Positions 49,395 to 60,029 of a DNA stretch of 64,000 bases are shown here, piece by piece. The notes beneath the pieces are model-generated. The model was given only the letters and a program-made list of their open reading frames with translations, had not been told where the DNA came from and did not search any database. This DNA is from Macrostomum hystrix (Eukaryota; Platyhelminthes; Macrostomidae): the NCBI GenBank assembly GCA_950097015.1, contig CATNEN010000007.1:3658001-3722000 (forward strand), written 5' to 3'. The position numbers were made by a program, and so were the translations under genes. Positions within the stretch are counted from its first letter, which is position 1. Every line of letters begins with the position of its first letter.

Positions 49395-49513
49395 GCGAGG
49401 ACTGGGCGAAGTTCAGCTTCGTGTGAGAGAGGACTGGGCGAAGTTCAGCTTCGTGTGAGAGAGGACTGGGCGAAGTTCAGCTTCGTGTGAGCGAGGACTG
49501 GGCGAAGTTCAGC
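49362..49513 (+). repeat. 32-bp minisatellite born from the lectin 3' end
   Basis: Copies start at 49362, 49394, 49426, 49458 and 49490, the last one incomplete. Each begins AGCGAGGACTGGGCGAAGTT (or AGAGAGG) and ends TCGTGTG. The first copy is coding sequence for the C-terminus with its TGA (49392-49394). The others repeat that end in what should be 3' UTR. Confidence 0.95.
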
Positions 49514-49829
49514 ATGTAGATACATTTGATAAATTTGCTGAGCTTGATGTTCTTTATTCCCAAACCTACATGTTTTGGATCAGAAATGAGAAAACTTTAT
49601 TCACCATTCTACGAGTGTGTATGTTGTAAAGTCGTTAAGTCGTTTGTTTTCTTTGAAAAAAACAAGTATAAAGTTTTAAGCTCTCAAAGTTTTAAACAGA
49701 AACAAAATCGACCACATGGCATTCAGTACTCTGAATTAGTTTCACAGCTCCAAGAGATTTTACATGGAATTAGTTTGCTTGTTGAACATTAGAAAAAGTA
49801 CAGTGTAACTCTGAGAGAAGTGTGAGAAG

Positions 49830-52800
49830 TCAGACAGAGGACACGCACTCAATGGTGATCTCCCTGTGAGTAGATTGTACTTCAACTCGAACCAGCTTTC
49901 TGTCTTCCAGAGGCGGCTGTTCGTCCGTCAGCTCTCTGACCAGCAGAGCTCCTTCCCTGACCGTCGGCAGCTTGCCAACTCCGTTAATTCTCCGCTTGTT
50001 CTCAACTAGAACTCGGCCACGGCTGCTGACCAGGCGCTGGTGGCAGTGGTTTGTGCTGTTCACAGACTTCGCCTGGTTGGTGTGGCCAGCCCGACAGCCA
50101 AGCAGGTTCAGAAACTGCTGACGAAACTTGCGCCCAGACAGTAGGTAGAAAACCCAGTTGGTGCTGTTGTTGAGGCAGGCGCAAACGTCTGCAAATTTGT
50201 GTAGCAACGCCCACAGACGGGCGAACTCTGACGCACCGCTGGTTAGGTGCACCTGAGTGGAGAGTGGTACAGGTAGCTACACCTCGCGACCCGTCTAGAG
50301 TTAGTTTTGACGCACTCAGAAAATACCTCGCGAAAATGCCATAGTTAAAAAAGCATACATGCCTTTAATTAATAACTAGGATTAAGGTACTAAGACACTG
50401 ATAGACTGCAATGTACTGAGACACTGATAGACTGCAATGTACTGAGACACGGATAGACTGCGATGTACTGACACACTGAGAGAGAGCGATGTACTGACAC
50501 ACTGATAAACTGCGATGAACTGAGACAGTGATAGACTGCGATGAACTGAGACAGTGATAGACTGCGATGAACTGAGACAGTGATAAACTGCGATGAACTG
50601 AGACAGTGATAGACTGCGATGAACTGAGACAGTGATAGACTGCGATGAACTGAGACAGTGATAGACTGCGATGAACTGAGACAGTGATAAACTGCGATGA
50701 ACTGAGACAGTGATAGACTGCGATGAACTGAGACAGTGATAGACTGCGTTGTACTGAGACATACGTATTGACAAAATAACATGCTAACATAAAGTAGGAC
50801 ACTGATAGATAACGATACACTGAGAGACAACGTCGTACTGACTTATGAAAAGCTGCCACAAATGTACTCGTAAAGTCATGATGCAATCAGAAGTCATTCA
50901 CATATTGAGAAGTACTACTAACATGAGTAGAGTGTGATATCGAATGCTTTCTCGATAGCGTTTTTATTAGCGGGACTTGTATCTCAGAGTTGAACTCACC
51001 TTGGAAATGAGAAACAGACCAGCGAAGCCGTTCGTCAGAAAATAGGTGGCATTCATGAGGATCAACATCAGCGTCACCCGCTTCTCGCTACCCCCGGCGC
51101 CGCCTCCAGAAGCAGCCGGTGATGTCCCAGTCCCGCCGGCTCGCTTCTTCCGCCTAGTCACCGGTGGCCGTCGAGTAAGTCCGCTGACAGTTCCGACGCC
51201 CTGGCGACTTGTGGAAGGAGCCTCGCTATTGGCTCCGGGCGCAAGGTGGTGCGACCGCAACAAGCGAGTCTGCCTGGCGCTCAACTCTTGAAACGTGCTC
51301 AGCACAACATCGTTCCGGCTCTGGCAGACGAAATAAACAATCAAACAGGTGCAAAGTACCATGACAAAGAAGGGCACGATGGAGCCGAACAGGCCGTGTG
51401 AATAGTACACCAGAAACTTTCGCGCCTCCTTGTCGCAGTGGTGGCCCAGGCTGGAGTTGCCGCTGGAGTTGGCATCGATGCGCGGAATCCACCGGTGGCA
51501 GAGCGGAATGACCAGCGCGTAAGCGACAACCACGGCGGAAACGGCTGCCACCAGCCGGCTGGTCTGCTTGGCCGTGAGCCATTGGCGAATGCGCAGCGGG
51601 TAGCGGATGGCCAGCATGCGATGGCAGGAGATCATTGCCTGCATTTTTGCGGGTCATTGTTTTCAGTGGGCCGTGTTTTTGCTTTCGTTTATTACTGTTT
51701 ATTATTAAGCGCGTCTTACATCCCAAGAGCTTAATTGATCTTTCTATGAAACCAAAACGGCTGGCCAACCGCTCATTCCCTTTCACACTGGGCCAGATTA
51801 ATCTGATGGGATTAAGCTAGTTCTGGCTGAGCCAGCCCATACCATCCGGCCCAGTTTATCAGGTGGGTGGGCTGCGAGTTGAATAATGAAACTTTCGCAT
51901 CCCGCTTGGCCCTGCTGAATCCGCCAGGCGTTCTCAATCTTGTACGAATCGAACTCAATGCATGCCGAGATCCGGACCTGGAAATGGGATCTGGGCCGGC
52001 TGGTTGGGGGAGCGTCGATCTGATTACTGGGAATTTTTTCCCCTTTGAGGAAGGATAAAAAAGCAAGGCGGGGAAGAGGAGCCGCTGAGAATGAGTAGTG
52101 ATTTCTTGCGTGCGTCATAAATCATGCGCCCCGTCGGAATTTTTTCCTTCGCTCGCCTGGGAGGTCACCGCGGGTCCCCCCGCTTCGCGCACAGCTTCGC
52201 AACTAAAAGCAAAACCTGATTTTCCAGCCCGCCTTCTACTACGCTTTTTCAAGTCCTGACTCGATGTAAATCTAAAAAAGCTGTCTCCATAGCAACCGGA
52301 GATGGAATTCTATTTCAATCTTTGACTCTCCACCTCAACCAAAGCGTTCGAATCTGGCTGACTCAGCCTATGTGGGAGAAACAGGTCCGGGAGTCACTGA
52401 TTTGAGTCTCCGAACCCAATGGAGACCCGGAAGCCGAGTTGATCTGTGCTCAAGGATAAAACCAAGGATTTTCGAGTCAATAAAGTAATAAATTTCAATT
52501 TCACAATTTTCATGCTTTGTGTTTGAATTTCCTTATCCCAGACCCAAACTCGGTTCAAATTTAATCCCATTTTGAAGTCGCGAATCGATTCTTGGAAATT
52601 ATAAAGTCGAATCGCAGTTTGTTGTTTCAGTATCAGATTACGAAGCTGTCCAAAGAAAAACAGATTCAAAATTAATTAAGCTGAACCGAAATCGTGCTTA
52701 AGCTACTCGCATGAGTGGAGAAGCAGCTATTTGACACGACTCTATTGCTTCGAATAAAAGTAGGTTCTTGCCTCGAATATCATTGCATGCCAGGTGATTT

Positions 52801-54967
52801 CCCTAACCTGATTTTCTAAGTTGTAAACAGCCTGCCAGTCATGCTAATATATTTTTTTACACTGTCCTTATAAGTGATCTCAGCATTTTAGAATGGCCAG
52901 GTCATTTCTGATTGGTTGAAATTTGCAGAATTCTTATTGGCTAAAAATTGATGAATTCTTATTGGCTGATAATCGATGAATTCTTATTGGCTGATAATCG
53001 ATGAATTCTTATTGGCTGATAATCGATGAATTCTTATTGGCTGATAATCGATGAATTCTTATTGGCTGATAATCGATGAATTCTTATTGACTGATAATCG
53101 ATGAATTCTTATTGACTGAAAATAGCAGGCAATTGCTTGTTTCTAATTGGCTGAAGCCTGTTTGATTATGATTGGTTCGCATTAAATCATTTTTATTGGC
53201 TGAGACATGCAATGATGACTGGAAGTTCGTACATATGGCTATTTTCGAATTTCTTGGTAGTTTTGTCTGTCTAAAGCTAAATAGAGTAACAAATGCTGGA
53301 AAACACAAGTTCTAAAAGCCACAAAAAGTTTTTTTCTGGTTCAGAATTTGCCATGGCTAATAGTTAATCAACAGAAAAAGAAGCATAAAGTCTGGATTAG
53401 CATGTCAACAAAATCCAGCATTCGAATATAAAAGTGCAGCGCAGCCAGTTGACGGACGGCCTGACCCGAGTCGCAAACTTGTCGAATTGGAAAAAATATA
53501 AAATAGGCAGGCTTAGCCCGGGCCACAGGCCAGCTGGGCCGCGGGTTCCAAGCTTCAAGTGGGTGCCAGTCAAAAGAACTTTGCCAGTTAGCAACCATGC
53601 TCGAATCTTTTTAATGTGGTAAAAGTGCAGTCGCGGAGAGGCACCCAGACTCAAAGAGGTGGCCATAGCTCAGCTAACTTTGCTCCTTGTTTAGTTCTTC
53701 CCCAAGGCCCGCTCTCAATGACCCTCCTGCCTGACCCTGGCAGCTGGCGAGGGAGACAATTAGCGAGACAAATCTGTGAGACTCCACTGCTCAGATGGAC
53801 GGATGGGAGTGAGTAGGCTCGCGAGGTCAAGGCGCCTCTCTGGGGGTGGCGACCATTCCTGCATATGGGCCACTGTTGCCAATTCAACCAGATTTCCAGG
53901 TGAGAGTGTGAGACATACTAGATGAGAGGTGAGAAATGCTGTGAGAGTGTGAGAAATACTGTGAGAGTGTCAGTTATGCTGTAAGAGTCTGAGATATACT
54001 GTGAGATATACAGTGAGAGTGTGACATATAATTAATAGTGTGAGATATACTGTGAGAGTGTGAGATATAATTAATAGTGTGAGATATAATTAATAGTGTG
54101 AGATATAATTAATAGTGTGAGATATAATTAATAGTGTGAGATATAATTAATAGTGTGAGATATACTGTGAGAGTGTGAGATATAATTAATAGTGTGAGAT
54201 ATAATTAATAGTGTGAGATATACTGTGAGAGTGTGAGATATACTGTGAGAGTGTGAAATAGAGTGTGAGAGTGTGAGATATACTAGATGAGAGGTGAGAA
54301 ATGGTGTGAGAAGTGAGACTAGCTGTGAGGTGAGAAGTCATTGCGTGTTGATCCCTAGACATTGGTATCTACGCTCGTAGGTTTGAGAACAGTGAAAAAT
54401 AACCTCAGCTTTTAAAGCAATAAATTTTCAAAGCGGTTTTAGATTTTAATGAATTAAACGATTTGAAATTTCTCATTGTCAAATGCAGCCTTCACCTCGA
54501 GAGCCATTTCACACCATGAAACTATTTTTAGATGCGACTAAAACTGAAGCAGCGGATTCTAACAGAAAGTGCAGAGAGGCAGAAATGGGAACCCACTCAC
54601 ATTAACTGCTCAAAAGCGGCTCATATTTTACCTGTATCCAGGGCGACAGCCAGTAGCCGATGGCCTCCAAATACGGCACCAGGTGGCAACCAGCTGCCGA
54701 CTGACGCATGGGATCAAAATCCCAGTACACTGACAGGTACAGGTAGGTGGCCGCGAACACTAGGTTAACTAGATCAGCCACTGCCAAGGCGGAGAACAGG
54801 ATTGATGTGGTCTTCTGGAACACCTTGTACTTGATGATGATGAGCAGGTTGATCGAGGTGCCCCAGAATCCCACGGCCAGGAGCAACGGCAGGAACCAGG
54901 ACATAAAGTACGCTTTGAACAGGTCGAAGGCGTCTCGAGTGTCATCCTGCCTGCTGGCGTTAAGCAT
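49830..54967 (-). CDS. Peptide-type rhodopsin-family GPCR
   Basis: Three exons, 465 aa, all phase 0: 54967-54632, 51638-51000 and 50252-49830. Junctions are IQ|AMISCHRM in TM3 and ISK|VHLTSG before TM7. TM1 (22-46) carries GTSIN, and TM2 (55-80) carries LAVAD. TM3 starts at Cys94 and ends HRMLAIRYPL, the DRY-equivalent. The second loop has Cys and two NSS glycosylation sites. TM5 is VPFFVMVLCTCLIVYF. The third loop is long, Gly/Ser/Arg-rich and basic. TM6 follows EKRVTLMLI, and TM7 has NNSTNWVFYLLSGRKFRQQF. The NWxFY/SGxxFR ending fits FMRFamide-like peptide receptors of invertebrates. The ligand is unknown. Both introns contain private minisatellites, and a CAG repeat lies directly before the ATG. 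Confidence 0.87.
50384..50762. repeat. 26-bp minisatellite in GPCR intron 2
   Basis: About 14 copies containing GATAGACTGCGATGAACTGA followed by GACAGT. The left copies are diverged (GACACTGATAGACTGCAATG). It takes up half of the 747-bp intron. Confidence 0.95.
52905..53205. repeat. 25-bp array of CCAAT-box units in GPCR intron 1
   Basis: Seven or eight regular copies of ATTCTTATTGGCTGATAATC plus GATGA (52930-53125), flanked by looser ATTGG motifs from 52910 to 53200. On the minus strand, the sense strand of the GPCR, most units read CAGCCAAT, a CCAAT box. The unit also holds ATCGAT. Confidence 0.9.
53900..54335. repeat. 17-20-bp GTGAGATATA array in GPCR intron 1
   Basis: Two interleaved unit types, GTGAGATATAATTAATA and GTGAGATATACTGTGAGA, with GTGAGAAAT variants at the edges. 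About 24 copies. Confidence 0.92.
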
Positions 54968-54969
54968 TG

Positions 54970-54998
54970 TGCTGCTGCTGCTGCTGCTGCTGCTGCTG
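54970..54998. repeat. CAG repeat directly upstream of the GPCR ATG
   Basis: About eight CTG on the plus strand, so CAG on the gene's sense strand, ending 5 bp before the ATG at 54967. If the transcript starts upstream, this is a 5' UTR CAG tract. Confidence 0.85.
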
Positions 54999-55364
54999 AC
55001 ACTGCCTGGCCGTCTGCCTCGACAACAAAAGCACCTGCGCCTCGCCTTGACTCGACCCAGCTCAAACTGTAGCCATTCCGCAGCTATTCAGTAGCTTCTA
55101 TAGCTTCTCATTGGACCAGGGCGTCACTGACCAATGAGCTGCGGGCTGGGACCTAGCTACAATACAATCCTGCAGTAACAGTTTAGTAACTTAGTGAATT
55201 GCTTTTCTTAACACTTGCATTGTTTCTTAATTAACTAAATAATGACCTTAATATTGTACCTTCTATATGTTAACATTTTTTGCATTCTAACATTTTATTC
55301 AATACCACCAAGTTTCAATGCTCTCTGTTTGCACCCCCTGATTCCACTACTATTTTTATACCAC

Positions 55365-55690
55365 TCTGTTTCTACCCCTCTGTTTCTACCCAATGTTTCT
55401 ACCCCTCTGTTTCTACCTTCTGTTTCTACCCCTCTGTTTCTACCCCTCTGTTTCTACCCCTCTGTTTCTAGCCTCTGTTTCTACCACTCTGTTTCTACCC
55501 TCAGTTTCTACCCCTCTGTTTCTACCCACTGTTTCTACCCCTCTGTTTCTACCCACTGTTTCTACTCCTCTGTTTCTACCCACTGTTTCTACCCCTCTGT
55601 TTCTACCCACTGTTTCGACCCACGTTTCTACCCCTCTGTTTCTACCCTCTGTTTCTACCCTCTGTTTCTACCCACTGTTTTCCCCCAATC
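55365..55690. repeat. 13-14-bp pyrimidine-rich array
   Basis: About 23 copies of TTTCTACCCCTCTG and shorter TTTCTACCCACTG variants. It is strand-asymmetric (C/T-rich on plus) and lies upstream of the GPCR. Confidence 0.93.
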
Positions 55691-56088
55691 AACACCCTCG
55701 CTGTCCCGCCCACTGTTGCCCACTCGAATCGCACTGATTGATCTCAGGCACTCGCAGAAGCAAAGATGTGCTGATTTAGCATCCAAAGCGGCAAATTCCG
55801 TAGGCCGAGAAGTTTGCCCCGCGCCTGGCTAACGAGTAAGTTCCCAATCTGGCCAGGACCTGTTCTGTCCAAGTCAATAATGTGCACAGAGTGAAGCGTG
55901 TGAATAGAACAGCACTTTTCCTGTGCTGGGGTCGCCACAATCGGTGCTAACTGCTTCGAACAGGCGTTCCATCCCTGCTCGGCACTCTCCGTGATTGCTG
56001 TAGCCTTTGTTGGTGCTGTTGGCGCTGATTTGATTTTCGTCAATAGACTGATTATCCGTCAGTTGGACTCGGCGAGGACCTCAGAACA

Positions 56089-56301
56089 ATGTCCGCTAGC
56101 CCATACTGTATTGCGCGGAGCATCAAAGGCAACGAACAGCTGTTCAGTCCATGGACTGGAGACCAGCAGTTTCTACCGGAGCAAATGCCAGTTAACAAAT
56201 TTCCAGCAGGATGGGTTGAAGCTATTTATCGCCCAAAGAAACCTCTGGGTCAAGACTCGAATCTTTTTTTTAACTCTCAAGAGCTCCCTGTGAACTTTTA
56301 A
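56089..56301 (+). CDS. Possible small protein, unrecognised
   Basis: 70 codons from an ATG to a TAA (MSASPYCIARSIKGNEQLFS, then PWTGDQQFLPEQMPVNKFPA, GWVEAIYRPK). Its composition is more protein-like than neighbouring frames, but no domain, splice partner or signal peptide is seen. It could equally be chance. Confidence 0.2.
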   Translation: MSASPYCIARSIKGNEQLFSPWTGDQQFLPEQMPVNKFPAGWVEAIYRPKKPLGQDSNLFFNSQELPVNF

Positions 56302-56654
56302 TTTAATTAACCTGCAATTTAATTAACAGCTCACTTACTAAATCTCATTTCAAGCACAAAGTATTTGCGGACGCATGTGAGCAGTCCTCAACTTGGGGGT
56401 TTTGATTATGTGATCACTTTCCAGCTGCACTTCTGCATCTTTGGGGGGCTTCTGAGCAACTTGGCCCGGTTAATTAAATTTCTAGACCTAAAAGCCAGGA
56501 TCAACTGTCACTCAAGGTTCGTTACTGCAGACTGACTGACGAGCTTCACACTATGGAGCTCTGGTACATTGTCTGCTGAGAAAAAGACAACAATATATAG
56601 ACCCAGCTTAACTCCATAGTATGAACGCAAGCACGGCTCATATTCCAGGGCATG

Positions 56655-57640
56655 ATCAGACAAAATCCAAACACCTGATGCATTACAGCTAAGATCCTCA
56701 CCGATAATCCAAACACCTGATCCATTACAGCTCAGATCCTCACCGATAATCCAAACACCTGATCCATTACAGCTCAGATCCTCACCGATAATCCAAACAC
56801 CTGATCCATTTCAGCTCAGATCCTCACCGATAATCCAAACACCTGATCCATTACAGCTCAGATCCTCACCGATAATCCAAACACCTGATCCATGACAGCT
56901 CAGATCCTCACCGATAATCCAAACACCTGATCCATGACAGCTCCGATCCTCACCGATAATCCAAACACCTGATCCATTACAGCTCAGATCCTCACCGATA
57001 ATCCAAACACCTGATCCAGTACACAGCTCAGATCCTCATCGATAATCCAAACACCTGATCCATTACAGCTCAGATCCTCGCCGATAATCCAAACACCTGA
57101 TCTATCACAGCTCAGATCCTCACCGATAATCCAAACACTTGATCCATGACAGCTCCGATCCTCACCGATAATCCAAACACCTGATCCATTACAGCTCCGA
57201 TCCTCTCCGATAATCCAAACACCTGATCCATTACAGCTCAGATCCTCGCCGATAATCCAAACACCTGATCCATTACAGCTCAGATCCTCACCGATAATCC
57301 AAACACCTGATCCATTACAGCTCAGATCCTCACCGATAATCCAAACACCTGATCCAGTACACAGCTCAGATCCTCATCGATAATCCAAACACCTGATCTA
57401 TCACAGCTCAGATCCTCACCGATAATCCAAACACTTGATCCATGACAGCTCCGATCCTCACCGATAATCCAAACACCTGATCCATTACAGCTCCGATCCT
57501 CTCCGATAATCCAAACACCTGATCCATTACAGCTCAGATCCTCGCCGATAATCCAAACACCTGATCCATTACAGCTCAGATCCTCACCGATAATCCAAAC
57601 ACCTGATCCATTACAGCTCAGATCCTCGCCGATCTCCTAA
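56655..57640. repeat. 42-bp array with a TAATCC motif per unit
   Basis: About 23 copies built from GATAATCCAAACACCTGATC, CATTACAGCTC and AGATCCTCACC. A variant block with CCAGTACACAGCTC recurs about 339 bp apart (near 57014 and 57353), so there is higher-order duplication. Each unit has TAATCC, the core of K50 (Otx/Bicoid-type) homeodomain sites. No gene overlaps. Confidence 0.95.
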
Positions 57641-58255
57641 AAATCCTCACTGATTTCCCCTCAGTGGCATTTCAAAGAGTTCTCTTTATTTGAGCAGCAC
57701 TTCACTGAGAGCTGCATACGGTTCACAAAAAATCCCACTATTCCTTGGCTACTTTGAAGCTGCATGTCCCATTCCTCTGGCACTCATCTGCTTCAACAGT
57801 CGAAAAAGTCGAAAATCTAATTTTAGAATTTTGTGTGTGTGTGTGTGTGTGTTCCAACGGAAGCGGCAGCCCCCAGTTCGCGTTTGCAAGATCCGCTTTA
57901 GTCGCAGCCTCCGCTTCTTCATCCGTCGGCCTCTTTTACTTCTGCTGCCTCCGTCGGCCTCATTCTCAACTCCCTCCGCGGCTGATGAGTAAATAGACCG
58001 TGAAACACTGGCGGATGAGGCCGGGCAAAAGCTGAGCATGAGCAGGTTCTTGAGAGGAGGAGTTTAAGAGGCGGCCGGTCTCCACCTGTTCCATGGTGCT
58101 CAGTTTGACGGGGACTTCAGAAAGGAGAATAAGTGAGTCGGGGAAGAATGAGTCGGTGCAACCCATGATGGATTGGTGTGCTCAGGAATTTTCCAGTGCT
58201 CGGTGTGCTTAGAGATTGGAGTAGCCGAAAATCAAGGGAAGAGTGCATGCGCGAC
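57641..58255. other. Spacer with a (TG)n tract, no gene recognised
   Basis: A (TG)10 tract at about 57833-57852. A basic minus-strand open frame at 57749-58039 reads through the CA strand of this tract and shows no family motif. Confidence 0.35.
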
Positions 58256-58257
58256 TC

Positions 58258-58384
58258 CTACTGCTGCTGCTGCTGCTGTCGGTGCTGCCGCTGCTGCCGC
58301 TGCTGCTGCTTCTGCTGCTGCTGCTGCTGCTGCTGCCGCTGCTGCTGCTGCCGCTGCTGCTGCTGCTGCTGCTGCCGCTGCTCG
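58258..58384. repeat. Imperfect (CTG)n tract, about 125 bp
   Basis: About 42 triplets, mostly CTG with CCG, TCG and TTC interruptions. It reads as poly-Cys, poly-Leu or poly-Ala on plus and as Gln/Ser on minus. No gene context supports translation. Confidence 0.95.
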
Positions 58385-59039
58385 ATAAGACAATTGCATT
58401 CAATAGCTGGTTGTGGCTATGAGTTTATGCTGCCTGAGGAAACGGAGATCAAGGGTAAAATGACTTTCTTTGCTTATTCAGAAAGATGCATCATGAACTA
58501 CCTCATTGTATACGAGTATGTAATGAGATTTCAAATGGCCGACTCCACAACTGCCCTGAGAAACATTCACAAGCACAGGCGCTCGCCCCGCCTAATCTGC
58601 ATGCTTGGCGCGGACTCTGCTAAACAAGCCTGAAATTGCCGGGGTTGTAGAGGAAGCGTTTATGGTGCTCGGGAGGACATTGCTGCGACTGCTTCGCGGG
58701 GCGTTGAAAACTATACTAATAATCCATGGGATTTTCTCCTCCTATTGCCAGGATCGCATTTGTAGGGGGTAGATTGGGGAATTTCTTAGAAAAGTACTTT
58801 CTTGTCTTTACACTTTGTCAAATCTAAATAATTCTTTCTCTCGTTTTGAAATTTTTGCAATAATTTTTTCAATACAAGTTTTTTCAAGCGTAAATTTGTA
58901 TCACGATTACAAAATTGAATTACCGGGGAAAGCCTTGCCTTTTGGAAACTTTGATCATTCTGTCTTAATTTATCGCAACTTTCTATTGAGTGATTCAAAG
59001 AGAAGTGCGAATTCTTAACTTTCTGCTCGCAAATTTTGT

Positions 59040-59305
59040 GACCCTCGCACCAAGGTCCCTGAGCTCGATTCCCCAGCGAGGCCACTTTCATTTGGGGCGC
59101 AGCCACGGAGAGAAGGCTTGGTGGCTTATCGTGCAATTCCCGTTGTGTCCAACCCCCAAGGCACATTAGTGTACACTGCCTAAAAATGAAATGATAAAGT
59201 CAGGAGCAGATGTACACACTTGTGTACGTCTGTGCTTAGAAGTCAGCGCAATGGGCAGAATTGCCGCATCGCTGGCTGCGGGTCTACTGTCCTAGCCATG
59301 GCTCG
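59040..59305 (+). mobile_element. Dispersed SINE-like repeat, copy 59 kb
   Basis: Plus strand: CACCAAGGTCCCTGAGCTCG, CCACTTTCATTTGGGGCGCA, GAGAGAAGGCTTGGTGGC, GTGTACACTGCCTAAAAATG, GATGTACACACTTGTGT and GCAATGGGCAGAATTGCC occur in family order. It ends near GCTGGCTGCGGGTCTACTGT. With copy 1 this is the longest match. Confidence 0.7.
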
Positions 59306-59309
59306 TCAT

Positions 59310-60029
59310 GCTTCTACTCAGATCGAGATAAATCACCATAAGTGGATAAAATTCGAATTCAATTACTAATATAAGATCCCCAGCGCTCTACTGTGAGTAG
59401 ATTACTTGAGCATATTGAGTTGAGTATTCGTTGTAAAGCGATTTAGCAGAGTAAATGCTCAATTTATTAGAGGAATCGGATACGGAACTCGCTTAACTTC
59501 GTATCGAGGCGAACCGAACAAACTGGTTTCCATGTGGAATGCGTGTGCCATATTCCGCTTTTATGGCATCAGAAATGACACCTTATGGATTAATGTAGAC
59601 CTACATAAACATTCTGAAAGAGCAGGACATTTTATGAGTCTATTATTACCAAGCGACACTCGCGCAGTGTGTGTGTGGGGCTATGGTGTAGGTTTCGAAT
59701 GCTCAACATCGGTGCATCGAGCCATAATTCTGAAATGCACAGATAATGAAAGAGAGCACAGCAGAGAGGCAGACACTGCACACACCCAACACTATTATCT
59801 TATGTTTTCTTATAATTCATGCGCCGTCTGCCTGTCTTCTGTCTCTTCTGCGCCTAGCCGCAAGCCCTGGGCTCAGACTCTCGGGTTGTCAACGACAATT
59901 ATATTATTTTAAAAATAAACTCGCCCTGTGTCTTTAAAACTTGTAGCTTACAGTTTGAGTTGCTGCTCACAAACTGAAGGCGGTAACGTTTTGGATCTGA
60001 CGGACTGACGCCGAACATCAGCTTTGGCG
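59310..60029. other. Spacer, no gene recognised
   Basis: A 126-codon plus-strand open frame at 59532-59912 has no motif or splice support. The 3' part is the upstream flank of the gene starting at 60030. Confidence 0.35.

Noticed and set aside
58178-58633. 151-codon frame with poly-cysteine
   Set aside because: It is a reading of an imperfect CTG tract. The other frames are equally open and the flanks show no motif.
59532-59912. 126-codon plus-strand frame
   Set aside because: It has no domain, splice partner or favourable composition, and it sits next to dispersed repeat sequence.
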